Numbered from the stretch's first letter, positions 7,486-14,796 are shown. The stretch is 64,000 nucleotides of DNA from an uncultured Candidatus Melainabacteria bacterium (GCA_934700335.1 CAKUXM010000001.1:1-64000); one strand, 5' to 3'. Numbers and translations: made by a program. Notes: generated by a model from the letters alone, not told the origin.

Positions 7486-8334
7486 ATGATAAACAATATT
7501 TTAGATTTAAAAAAGTTAAATAATACAAATGCTTGGATAATTTATTATGCTTGTAATGGCTTATATGACGGTTTATCGCCAGCCCCTAATATTTCTTGCA
7601 TAATCGTTAGTAACTTGAATTGCGAAAATAAACGCAAATTTTATGTGAAAGACTATTTAGGTGAACATAGTCTTAAAGAATCAGAAAAACTTTTGTTGAA
7701 AAAGTTTGCTGATTTTATTAATCAAAATACCGATAAATATTTTGCTCATTGGAATATGGATAGTCAAAGTTTTGGATTCAATGCGATTAATGCACGTTGC
7801 AAAGAATTAGACATAGAAATAAAAGATATACCTAATGAAAACAAAATCGATTTATCAAAAATAGTAGAAAAATTAGCAAATAAAAAATTATCATTAAAAC
7901 AAACTTTAATGTTTAATAATATGTTGTTTGATGATTTTCTAAATGGTAAAGACGAACTTGAAGCATATAACAAAGGCAATTACAATGCAGTATTAGAATC
8001 GGTGCATGATAAGGTTATTGGGATTCAAATGCTAATTGAGGTTATAAATGAAAACTCTTTTAAATCTGGTTTTAATAATACAATGCCAAAAAGTAAATAT
8101 ACGCAAACAGAACGTAAACAACTTGATAAAGAATTAAAAAGATATAGAGAAGAGATATTTAATAATAACAAAGCCGTTATCTCAAAAATGCAACAAGATT
8201 TTGAAGATTATAAAAATGAAATTATTGACTCATGTGAAGAAGATTTAGCTGAAGAAAACAACGGTGGAATATTTGTATTTGATACAGGACATCCACTATT
8301 ATCAATGTTTGCAAATTTGTTTCTAAATAGATAA
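7486..8334 (+). CDS. Uncharacterised 282-residue protein with an HWNM motif, R-M linked
   Basis: No domain is assigned with confidence. The N-terminal half alternates strands and helices. It contains YFAHWNMDSQSFGFNAINAR at about residues 85-104, followed by NKIDLSKIVEKL and LENLM-like LMFNNMLFDDFL. I recall this H-W-N-M plus G-F-x-A-I arrangement from conserved hypothetical proteins, and it has the feel of an RNase H-like or nuclease-like fold, but I cannot name one. Residues about 205-255 are a charged coiled coil. The C-terminus is FDTGHPLLSMFANLFL. It lies 46 bases after the XRE gene on the same strand, and is probably co-transcribed as a defence accessory. Confidence 0.6.
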   Translation: MINNILDLKKLNNTNAWIIYYACNGLYDGLSPAPNISCIIVSNLNCENKRKFYVKDYLGEHSLKESEKLLLKKFADFINQNTDKYFAHWNMDSQSFGFNAINARCKELDIEIKDIPNENKIDLSKIVEKLANKKLSLKQTLMFNNMLFDDFLNGKDELEAYNKGNYNAVLESVHDKVIGIQMLIEVINENSFKSGFNNTMPKSKYTQTERKQLDKELKRYREEIFNNNKAVISKMQQDFEDYKNEIIDSCEEDLAEENNGGIFVFDTGHPLLSMFANLFLNR

Positions 8335-8648
8335 GTTTATTACGTTAAGGAATTTTGGAAAATATTTTATGCCAATTTTATAGGAAAGTTTCCGACCTTA
8401 TTTTCAAAATGGGCTTTTTGTACTCATCTATATTTTTTGCTTAGTTATAGTCTTTATAGGGATATGAGGTGAATTTTGTTAAAATAATAGGAAAATTTTT
8501 CATTTTGAAAGTCCAGCAAAAGTCCAATTTCGTCCAGTTTGAATTTTGATAATCAATTTACTTCCGACCGACGAAACCTTTTAGTGTTGGGCATATATGC
8601 TAAATTGAGTATTATAATACGACTTTCAAAATGGACTTTAAATGTAAT
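8335..8648. other. Non-coding island end with phased GTCCA repeats and a 13-bp inverted repeat
   Basis: No credible gene is seen. GTCCA occurs at 8511, 8522 and 8532, spaced about one helical turn apart, and inverted (TGGAC) at 8632. CATTTTGAAAGTC at 8501-8513 is repeated perfectly inverted at 8621-8633. The block lies immediately inside the right-hand direct repeat and next to the tRNA. This is where integrase or excisionase arm sites would be expected if the island is site-specific. Confidence 0.5.
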
Positions 8649-8766
8649 GAACTCATTATGTTGCGAACATCATGAGCAACATAACAGTTCGAGTCGATTG
8701 AATTTTTTGCATAAAAAAAAATTCCACCAAGTGGAATTTTTCTTTTTAATAGCAAGGGAGAGACTC
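8649..8766. repeat. Right-hand direct repeat of the island (matches 73-189)
   Basis: This segment matches 73-189 almost base for base with a few small indels: GAACTCATTATGTTGCGAAC, the hairpin GCAACATAACAGTTCGAG, the AATTCCACC/GGTGGAATT-type hairpin, and the AGCAAGGGAGAGACTCG that is the 3' end of tRNA-Met. The two copies enclose about 8.5 kb containing the R-M system. This is the classic outcome of integration at a tRNA 3' end. Confidence 0.75.
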
Positions 8767-8823
8767 GAACTCTCGACCTCACGGGTATGAGCCGTACGCT
8801 CTAGCCAGCTGAGCTACCTTGCC
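8750..8823 (-). tRNA. tRNA-Met (CAT), elongator type
   Basis: The 74-nt gene folds as a full cloverleaf: acceptor GGCAAGG/CCTTGCT (first pair G-U), D-arm GCTC/GAGC, anticodon stem TACGG/CCGTG with loop CTCATAC (anticodon CAT), T-arm GAGAG-TTCGAGT-CTCTC, and discriminator A. No CCA is encoded. The D-arm and anticodon arm closely resemble elongator tRNA-Met of Firmicutes, which argues against initiator. A lysidine-modified Ile2 tRNA is not excluded by the anticodon alone. Fragments of its 3' end recur at 1, 176 and 8754, and of its 5' end at 8902 and 8993. Confidence 0.93.
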
Positions 8824-9006
8824 TTATTATTTAATTTTCTTTGGCTAACGTATGCTCAGCTGGCTTTAATTTGACCCTGTTTCGTCAAGCCTCACCATAT
8901 TGAGCTACCTTGCCTTATTATTTAATTTTCTTTAGCTAACGAATGCTCAGCTGGCTTTAATTTGACCCTATTTCGTCGAGTCTCACCATATTGAGCTACC
9001 TTGCCT
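8811..9006. repeat. 91-bp tandem repeat built on the tRNA-Met 5' end
   Basis: GAGCTACCTTGCC (the first 13 nt of tRNA-Met, complementary strand) occurs at 8811, 8902 and 8993, exactly 91 bases apart. The intervening sequence is nearly identical in both units (CTTATTATTTAATTTTCTTT, then TGCTCAGCTGGC and TTTGACCCT). TGCTCAGCTGGC repeats the D-arm in inverted orientation relative to the tRNA. The array sits between the tRNA and the likely upstream promoter region (about 9060-9100). Confidence 0.85.
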
Positions 9007-9134
9007 TTTTAGCCTTACTGAATTTGACATAACTTTGAGCAACGATGCAAATTCAGCTCGTACGTATATTCTTACATAAATATTTTTATTTTTCAAGAAC
9101 TTTTTTTATCGTCTAAAATTTTTCTTCCAAACGC

Positions 9135-9596
9135 TTAATTTAGCCCTTTCAATCTTTCATCAGGATTTGTTATACTTGTAATTCTCAAGCCGAAGTTATC
9201 TTCAATTACAACTACTTCACCATACGCAATCAATTTACCGTTTGCGTACAATTCTACTGGTTCACCAGCGACTTTTTCCAACTCAATAATTGAACCTCTT
9301 GTTAATTCCAATACTTTCTTAATTGGCAAAACTGCTCTACCCAATTCAACTGTTAACTGCAATTTTACGTCCATTAAGATATCTAAATTTTTATTTGCAT
9401 CGCCTTGAGCATGCTCTGTATCTTCAAATGAGGCAAACTGTACAGGTTGAACTGTTACTGAGTCAGAATCTACATTTATTTCATTATCATCAAAGGCTTT
9501 TTGTTCCATTCTATCAACTTCTTCTTGAATTTCGTCTTTATCATCGCCCAAATTCAAGTCATCTAGCATGTTTTTTTCTTTATCGTCTTCAAGCAT
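9135..9596 (-). CDS. fliN: Flagellar motor switch protein FliN
   Basis: This 153-residue protein has an acidic, probably disordered N-terminal 70 residues and a C-terminal SpoA (surface presentation of antigens) domain at about 75-150. The domain contains the family pattern DVKLQLTVELGRAVLPIKKVLEL...GSIIELEKVAGEPVELYANGKLIAYGEVVVIEDNFGLRIT. FliN forms the base of the cytoplasmic C-ring with FliM and FliG. It is the last gene of motA-motB-fliL-fliM-fliN, starting 16 bases after fliM, with GGAGAG before the ATG. FliY-type phosphatase motifs are not present. Confidence 0.93.
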   Translation of the reverse strand: MLEDDKEKNMLDDLNLGDDKDEIQEEVDRMEQKAFDDNEINVDSDSVTVQPVQFASFEDTEHAQGDANKNLDILMDVKLQLTVELGRAVLPIKKVLELTRGSIIELEKVAGEPVELYANGKLIAYGEVVVIEDNFGLRITSITNPDERLKGLN

Positions 9597-9612
9597 AAAT
9601 TAAATCTCTCCT

Positions 9613-10614
9613 CTACATATAATCTTTCAAAAAGTCAGTTTGTGCATCATAAATATCTGCAATTTTCACACACACTTTATTTTTTCTAATACCAGGTCTT
9701 GCAAAAAATTTCTTCTCATTATTAATCTTAACAACCAAATCGTCTTTAACTTTGTTATCAAGTTTTATAATATCGCCTTCTTTTAATTCTAAAAATTCTT
9801 CTAAAGTTATATCTGTTTGACCGAACAAAACATTCACATCAACAGTAGAAGTATTCAATTTTTGAATCATTTTTTGACGTTCTTCAGTAGTTGCGACAAT
9901 ACCTTTTGTTTGGAAAATGTGTTGCGCTGACAAGCTACCGATAACATTTTCTAAAACAGGATAAGGGAAGCATAAGCTCATTAAGCCAAAATATTTACCT
10001 GCTATTTGAACTTCAAAAGTAATTAACGCAACGATTTCACCGGCTCCTGCCACTTGAACCATTTGATAACTACTATCCAAACCAATTAATTCACCTTGAA
10101 CTGGTAAAATATTGCCCCATGTATTTTCAACTGTTTTAATAATTTTTTCAAAGACTTTTCTTGCCAAAGCATCTTCAACTACAGTCAATTCTCTTTGTTT
10201 AGTTTCGCTTAAACCTGAGCCTCCCAACATACGGTCAACTACGCAAGATAAAACCTCAAAGCTTGTACCCAACAAGATTTGACCTGGTAATGGTTTCAAT
10301 TCAAAGATACCAATAGTAAATGGTGTAGGCATTGAACGAATAAATTCGTCATACGTCAATTGGTCAGTAGAAACTACATCAATCTCAACACGCATACGTA
10401 AATACGCTGTCAAAACCAATGAAATTTGTCTTGAAAATTCTCTATGCAAATCTTGCAAAGCTCTTAAATGATCTTTTGAAAATTTATCCGGTCTTTTAAA
10501 GTTGTACAACTTATAAGATTTTTTAACATCAGATTCATCTCCGAAACCAGCAAAAGAATCACCGAAATCATCAATTAAACTATTATTATCAGTATCGTAT
10601 TCTGATATACCCAA
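9613..10614 (-). CDS. fliM: Flagellar motor switch protein FliM
   Basis: This 333-residue protein has the FliM core (about 45-235: FKRPDKFSKDHLRALQDLHR, then the CheC-like middle domain with GQILLGTSFEVLSCVVDRMLGG) and a C-terminal SpoA domain (about 250-325). FliM links FliG to FliN and normally binds CheY-phosphate through an N-terminal EIDxLL-type peptide. That peptide is not canonical here: the N-terminus reads SLIDDFGDSFAGFGDES, so switching input may be altered or CheY may bind differently. It lies in the motor operon, 14 bases after fliL. Confidence 0.95.
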   Translation of the reverse strand: MGISEYDTDNNSLIDDFGDSFAGFGDESDVKKSYKLYNFKRPDKFSKDHLRALQDLHREFSRQISLVLTAYLRMRVEIDVVSTDQLTYDEFIRSMPTPFTIGIFELKPLPGQILLGTSFEVLSCVVDRMLGGSGLSETKQRELTVVEDALARKVFEKIIKTVENTWGNILPVQGELIGLDSSYQMVQVAGAGEIVALITFEVQIAGKYFGLMSLCFPYPVLENVIGSLSAQHIFQTKGIVATTEERQKMIQKLNTSTVDVNVLFGQTDITLEEFLELKEGDIIKLDNKVKDDLVVKINNEKKFFARPGIRKNKVCVKIADIYDAQTDFLKDYM

Positions 10615-10628
10615 TTTATTTTACCTTT

Positions 10629-11282
10629 CTACTGAATAATGAATTGTCCGAAACTTACTCTAATAACTTCTCTTGTACCAGCAAAGATTGCATTAACGTC
10701 TTGTGCAATTTGTTCTTTTACTAATTCTTTACCTACTGTTGTAGAAACTTCTGAAGAAGTTTTGCTTGATAAAGTTGTAAGAATAGCATCTCTGATTGCA
10801 GGTTTGTATTGAGCCATTTCCAACTCAATAGCTTTCATAGGATCGGCAGCTTCGCCACCACCATGACCACCATGTCCGCCACCTTCTGCTGGAGCTTGTG
10901 AAGCAGATAAGTCTGGGTCTGTTGGCAATTTCGACAATTCTAATGCAACGTTCGCCTTCAAATATCTCTTTGAATCTACGTCTGCTAAATTTAATACAAA
11001 ATCACCTAAGTCAACAATTATACCTTTTTCAACCTGTTCTTCCTCGCCAGAAGTATCTTCATCAGTTTCTTCTGTTTGTGCCTGTTGTTGTAATTTTGAA
11101 CCTAATAAATTATCTATTAAAACATAGTTCAAACATAGGAAGATAATTCCGCCCAATAACATTGAAAGTACTACGATTAATATCATTTTTAGATTTGAAT
11201 CTAAAGTTATGGTTTTTTTATTATTTTCTTCTTCATCTTTATTTTGAGGTCTATTATCTCTTGGTGCTGTAGGTTTAGCCAT
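10629..11282 (-). CDS. fliL: Flagellar basal body-associated protein FliL
   Basis: This 217-residue protein has a charged N-terminus, one membrane segment at about 32-54 (MILIVVLSMLLGGIIFLCLN), an acidic linker, and a periplasmic FliL domain starting near VDLGDFVLNLADVDSKRYLKANVALEL. A Gly/His-rich insert (GGGHGGHGGGE, about residue 135) interrupts the domain; it is unusual, and metal binding is conceivable. FliL surrounds the stator and stabilises MotAB at the motor. Its position between motB and fliM fits. Confidence 0.92.
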   Translation of the reverse strand: MAKPTAPRDNRPQNKDEEENNKKTITLDSNLKMILIVVLSMLLGGIIFLCLNYVLIDNLLGSKLQQQAQTEETDEDTSGEEEQVEKGIIVDLGDFVLNLADVDSKRYLKANVALELSKLPTDPDLSASQAPAEGGGHGGHGGGEAADPMKAIELEMAQYKPAIRDAILTTLSSKTSSEVSTTVGKELVKEQIAQDVNAIFAGTREVIRVSFGQFIIQ

Positions 11283-11305
11283 ACTATTCTCCTATCTATT
11301 GCGAA

Positions 11306-11938
11306 TTATTTTAAGATAATTATATCAACTCTTCTATTCAAAAGTCGTCCACCACTTGATGTATTATCTGCGATTGGCATATATTCTCCGTATCCTGCAG
11401 CTGATAAGCGTTGTGGCGGAATTTTTCCAGTTCTGATTATATATCCTATTATATTTGTTGCTCTTGCAGTTGATAATTCCCAGTTTGAAGGATAGGTATT
11501 TGTGTTAATTGGTGTCGAATCTGTATGACCTTCCACCAATATTTTGTTATCAACCGTCGTCAACACATTGATTATTTCATTCAACGTATTTGAAGCATTT
11601 TTCTTTATTATAGCAGAACCTTCATCAAAAAGTATACTATCATTCATACGAACAATCAATCCTCGTTCATCTTTTACCAATTTTACAGACGAATTTTCTG
11701 CCAATTTTGTATTCAATTCTTGTATCAACTCATCTACGGTTTTATGAGTTTCACCAGTCGCATTTTCAATCACTTGAAGATTATTATCCTCTATAATCTT
11801 TGCTTGTGTCTTAGCAACATTTTGAGAAATTGCAAACATAACAATAAAAAGCGCTAAAAGCATGGTTACAAAATCAGAATATGATACAACCCATCTATTA
11901 ATATAATCTTTTGAATTTGAGTAATAATCATTTCTCAT
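11306..11938 (-). CDS. motB: Flagellar motor stator protein MotB (OmpA domain)
   Basis: This 210-residue protein has one N-terminal membrane helix (about 17-38) that contains the proton-carrying aspartate in SYSDFVTMLLALF (D22). A plug/linker follows, then a C-terminal OmpA-like peptidoglycan-binding domain with VEGHTDSTPIN, WELSTARA and LNRRVDIII. MotB anchors the MotA4-5:MotB2 stator to the wall. It begins 3 bases after motA ends and is clearly co-translated. The start has no alternative upstream. Confidence 0.95.
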   Translation of the reverse strand: MRNDYYSNSKDYINRWVVSYSDFVTMLLALFIVMFAISQNVAKTQAKIIEDNNLQVIENATGETHKTVDELIQELNTKLAENSSVKLVKDERGLIVRMNDSILFDEGSAIIKKNASNTLNEIINVLTTVDNKILVEGHTDSTPINTNTYPSNWELSTARATNIIGYIIRTGKIPPQRLSAAGYGEYMPIADNTSSGGRLLNRRVDIIILK

Positions 11939-11941
11939 AGA

Positions 11942-12715
11942 CTACACTGGAACCTCCATACGTCTTTTGTTGTGATATTTTAAATACGCAATTAATTTTT
12001 CTTCAATAATTGCAGGATTTTCTTGCATCATAATAGAAATTACACCTTGTACCATAACTTCTTTCAACAAGATTTTTTCTCTTGTCTTATGTTTTAAGTT
12101 TCCTGCGATAGGTAAGAAAATTAAATTAGCAAAACCGACACCATATAGAGTAGATATAAATGCTGTTGCAATACCAATACCAAGTAATTCAAAATTATTG
12201 ATATCCTTCATAACTTGAATTAAACCCATAACAGCGCCAACAATACCAAATGTCGGAGCATAACCACCTAAAGCCTCAAACACTCTTGAGTTAATTAATT
12301 CCTCTTCTTCCTCATAAGATATTTCAGAAGTCAAAATGTCATACAACAACTGAGGATTATTCAAATCCAATGCCAATTGTAAAGCTCTTGCCAAAAAAGA
12401 ATCAGAAACTTTATCAACCAATCCTTGCAATGCAAATATGCCATTCTTTCTTGCAAAATAAGATATTTGAACAATTTCTTCAACTATTCTAACACTTTTA
12501 TTAGTGTCTTTTAAAAATACTTCTTTAAGAGATTTTAAAGCCCCTATAACAATATTAAAATTGAAGTTTAGCAAAATAGCACAAAAACTACCCCCAACAA
12601 CAATCAAAAAAGCCTCTGGCTGTAAAAACAAAGAAAGCGATGCACCCTCAAACTTTTGAGTAGCAAGCATCAAGCCTACACCAAAAATCAATGCGAATAC
12701 CGCAGTATAATTCAC
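11942..12715 (-). CDS. motA: Flagellar motor stator protein MotA
   Basis: This 257-residue MotA/TolQ/ExbB-family protein has four membrane segments: about 2-20, 30-55, 145-170 and 180-205. The conserved ones are GGYAPTFGIVGAVMGLIQVMKDI and FISTLYGVGFANLIFLPIAGNLK. The large cytoplasmic loop lies between segments 2 and 3. It forms the ion channel with MotB. The start codon is GTG at 12715, chosen because AAGGAGG lies 5 bases upstream. It is the first gene of the operon and directly follows the end of the ribosomal operon, separated by an intrinsic terminator. Confidence 0.95.
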   Translation of the reverse strand: MNYTAVFALIFGVGLMLATQKFEGASLSLFLQPEAFLIVVGGSFCAILLNFNFNIVIGALKSLKEVFLKDTNKSVRIVEEIVQISYFARKNGIFALQGLVDKVSDSFLARALQLALDLNNPQLLYDILTSEISYEEEEELINSRVFEALGGYAPTFGIVGAVMGLIQVMKDINNFELLGIGIATAFISTLYGVGFANLIFLPIAGNLKHKTREKILLKEVMVQGVISIMMQENPAIIEEKLIAYLKYHNKRRMEVPV

Positions 12716-12807
12716 GAGTACCTCCTTAAAATCCCTATATCTTATAATATAATCACATGATTTTAGTAAAAAGGTATCATCTGAATATAGGATATTTTTA
12801 AAACAAA

Positions 12808-12840
12808 AGGAGCGACTTTGATTTTATCAAAGTCGCTCCT
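12808..12840 (-). terminator. Intrinsic terminator ending the ribosomal operon
   Basis: A perfect AGGAGCGACTTTG / CAAAGTCGCTCCT stem is followed on the minus strand by TTTTGTTTT. It lies 20 bases after the rplR stop codon and separates that operon from motA. Confidence 0.9.
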
Positions 12841-12859
12841 AAAACATTTGAAAGTTAAA

Positions 12860-13228
12860 CTAGAAGTTCAAACCAGCTTCTCTTGCAGCTTCTGCTAAAG
12901 CAGCGATTCTTCCGTGATATAAGAAACCGCCTCTATCAAATACAACGTCTTTGATACCAGCTTTTAAAGCTTTTTCTGCAACAGTTTTACCAATCATTTT
13001 TGCTGCTTCAATGTTACCACCATGATTTAAAGTTTCTTTTAAATCTTTGTCTAATGATGAAGCAGATGCCAAAGTTACGTGTTTTGTATCATCAATGATT
13101 TGAGCATAGATGTGTTTTGTACTTCTATAAACTGCTAATCTTGGAGCTTCAGAAGTTCCAGCGATTTTAACACGAATAGATTGATGTCTTTTTCTTACTT
13201 TGTTTTTTCTAATTTCTTGTTTTATCAT
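12860..13228 (-). CDS. rplR: 50S ribosomal protein L18
   Basis: This 122-residue protein has the family length and features: the basic N-terminus KNKVRKRHQSIRVKI, RLAVYRSTKHIYAQIIDD, and C-terminal VVFDRGGFLYHGRIAALAEAAREAGL. It binds 5S rRNA with L5. In most bacteria rpsE, rpmD, rplO and secY follow directly. Here a terminator follows, and the next gene is motA. A 211-base spacer containing a dispersed repeat separates it from rplF. Confidence 0.97.
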   Translation of the reverse strand: MIKQEIRKNKVRKRHQSIRVKIAGTSEAPRLAVYRSTKHIYAQIIDDTKHVTLASASSLDKDLKETLNHGGNIEAAKMIGKTVAEKALKAGIKDVVFDRGGFLYHGRIAALAEAAREAGLNF

Positions 13229-13439
13229 TTTCTTTCTCCTTTTACCTAAACCTTCTTGAACAAAATCAAGGGTTTCTATGGGCTACTTGTACTTATTGAG
13301 GTTGCAAAAGCTCTACAGCCTCTGCTCGCTCGATTGCTCCTGTGAAATCAAAGATTTCTACGTCGCAACCGTAATGTTTCGTGTCCTGCTTGTCTTTGCC
13401 TTCGCAAAGCCAACACCGACACTACACACCGGTTAAACG
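13229..13439. repeat. Repeat-bearing spacer between rplF and rplR
   Basis: These 211 bases sit inside a ribosomal operon whose other gaps are mostly under 120 bases. On the minus strand 13301-13334 reads GAGCGAGCAGAGGCTGTAG followed by AGCTTTTGCAAC, nearly identical to 27355-27384 (GAGTGAGCAGAGGCTGGAGC, then GCTTTTGCAAAA). A second short inverted repeat, GCTTTGCGAAGGCAAAG-like, lies near 13390-13410. No ORF is supported. It is probably a dispersed non-coding element inserted into the operon. Confidence 0.55.
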
Positions 13440-13979
13440 TTATTTCTTACCAGCTTTACCAGCTTTACGTCTGATGTGTTCACCTTCGTATTTAACACCT
13501 TTTCCTTTGTAAACTTCAGGTGGACGTTTGCTTCTGATTAATGCTGCGATATCTCCAACTAATTGTTTGTTTGAGCCTTTTACAGAAATTTTTGTATTAG
13601 CATCAACTGCAATTGTGATACCTTCTGGTGCTTCAACTAAAATTGGATGTGAATAACCTAAAACTAAGTTTAAGTTTTTACCTTCCATATTAGCACGGTA
13701 ACCAACACCAACGATTTCTAATTTCTTTTCAAAACCGTCTTTAACACCTTTAACTGCGTTTGCAACTAAAGTTCTTGATAAACCGTGTAAAGCATTTGTT
13801 TTTCTTTCGTCATTTACTGGTGTTAAGATAATGTGATTATCTTCAACTTTTACTGAAATTTCTGGTCTTACATTTACTGATTCTGTACCGTTTGGTCCTT
13901 TTGCAGTAACTAATTGACCGTCAATTTTTACTTCAACGCCTGCAGGAATTTCTACAGGTAACTTACCGATTCTTGACAT
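13440..13979 (-). CDS. rplF: 50S ribosomal protein L6
   Basis: This 179-residue protein has two tandem L6 folds (about 10-80 and 90-165) and the C-terminal signature KRPPEVYKGKGVKYEGEHIRRKAGKAGKK. It binds 23S rRNA near the sarcin-ricin loop and the stalk base. The start MSRIGKLPV is standard, with AAGGAG upstream. It is separated from rpsH by 117 bases containing a terminator-like hairpin, so it may need readthrough or its own promoter. Confidence 0.97.
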   Translation of the reverse strand: MSRIGKLPVEIPAGVEVKIDGQLVTAKGPNGTESVNVRPEISVKVEDNHIILTPVNDERKTNALHGLSRTLVANAVKGVKDGFEKKLEIVGVGYRANMEGKNLNLVLGYSHPILVEAPEGITIAVDANTKISVKGSNKQLVGDIAALIRSKRPPEVYKGKGVKYEGEHIRRKAGKAGKK

Positions 13980-14052
13980 TTTTATTTCTCCTTATGGTAT
14001 ATACTATCAAATTAGGCTTTTCTACCAATTTCACCTAACAAAAATAATTATA

Positions 14053-14083
14053 AAAAAGACTTACCCTAAAGGCAAGTCTTTTT
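14053..14083 (-). terminator. Terminator-like hairpin between rpsH and rplF
   Basis: AAAAAGACTTGCC / GGTAAGTCTTTTTT on the minus strand is a stem with one internal mismatch around a TTTAG-type loop and a run of T. It lies 14 bases after the rpsH stop. It is symmetric enough to act on either strand. Its presence inside the operon implies attenuation between upstream and downstream r-protein genes. Confidence 0.7.
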
Positions 14084-14096
14084 AAAGTTTAATTAA

Positions 14097-14492
14097 CTAC
14101 CAAACGTAGCAAAGAATTTCGCCACCGATATTTTCTTTACGAGCTTTTCTGTCTGTTAAAAGACCTTTACTTGTAGAGATAATAGCGATACCTAAACCAC
14201 CTAATACTTGTGGTAATTTTTTAGATTTACAGTAAGTTCTTAAACCAGGAGTTGAAATTCTTTGTAAATTTGTAATCACAGGTTTTTTCTTATCTGTGTA
14301 TTTTAAAGTAATATTGATAACTTTAAATTTGCCGTTTTCAACAACTTCGTAGTTTTCAATAAAACCTTCTTCTTTTAATAATTTTGCTAATTCAATTTTT
14401 AATTTAGAAGCAGGAATTTCTACAGTTTCGTGAGAAACAGTATTTGCATTTCTGATTCTTGTTAGCATATCTGCTATTGGATCTGTGTTCAT
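14097..14492 (-). CDS. rpsH: 30S ribosomal protein S8
   Basis: This 131-residue protein has the standard length. The N-terminus NTDPIADMLTRIRNANTVSH and C-terminus GLLTDRKARKENIGGEILCYVW are diagnostic. S8 binds helix 21 of 16S rRNA early in assembly and, in enterics, represses the spc operon through a 16S mimic. No such mimic was identified here. It follows rpsN by 73 bases, and a terminator-like hairpin lies immediately downstream. Confidence 0.97.
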   Translation of the reverse strand: MNTDPIADMLTRIRNANTVSHETVEIPASKLKIELAKLLKEEGFIENYEVVENGKFKVINITLKYTDKKKPVITNLQRISTPGLRTYCKSKKLPQVLGGLGIAIISTSKGLLTDRKARKENIGGEILCYVW

Positions 14493-14565
14493 ATTTTCTT
14501 CCTTTTTGTTGCTACTTACCTAAACTGTTTAGGCAGTATAGTCGTACATTTTATAAGAACGTCAA

Positions 14566-14772
14566 TTACCAACTTGCTTTTGTAACACCAGGTAATAAAC
14601 CTTGATGAGCCATTTTTCTTAAGCAAATTCTGCAAATACCAAAGTCTCTGTGATAGCCGTGAGGACGACCACAAATACTGCATCTGTTATGTAATCTAAC
14701 AGTTGGGTATTTACCTTTTGCTGCAAGTTCTCTTCTTGTTTGTTCTTTATTTATCATCGCTTTCTTAGCCAC
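14566..14772 (-). CDS. rpsN: 30S ribosomal protein S14, zinc-binding (type Z)
   Basis: This short 68-residue S14 has two CxxC knuckles (CSIC and CRIC) that bind Zn2+, and ends in LLPGVTKASW. The short C+ form is typical of Cyanobacteria relatives, Firmicutes and Actinobacteria; long C- forms lack the cysteines. It lies between rplE and rpsH, as is usual. Some genomes encode a second zinc-independent copy for zinc starvation; none is in this window. Confidence 0.96.
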   Translation of the reverse strand: MAKKAMINKEQTRRELAAKGKYPTVRLHNRCSICGRPHGYHRDFGICRICLRKMAHQGLLPGVTKASW

Positions 14773-14796
14773 GATTTTCTCCTTTACTTTTACTTC

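Noticed and set aside
8539..8790. Open frame of 83 codons running into tRNA-Met
   Set aside because: The end (RERLELSTSRV) is antisense to the tRNA and the rest lies in the direct repeat, so it is spurious.
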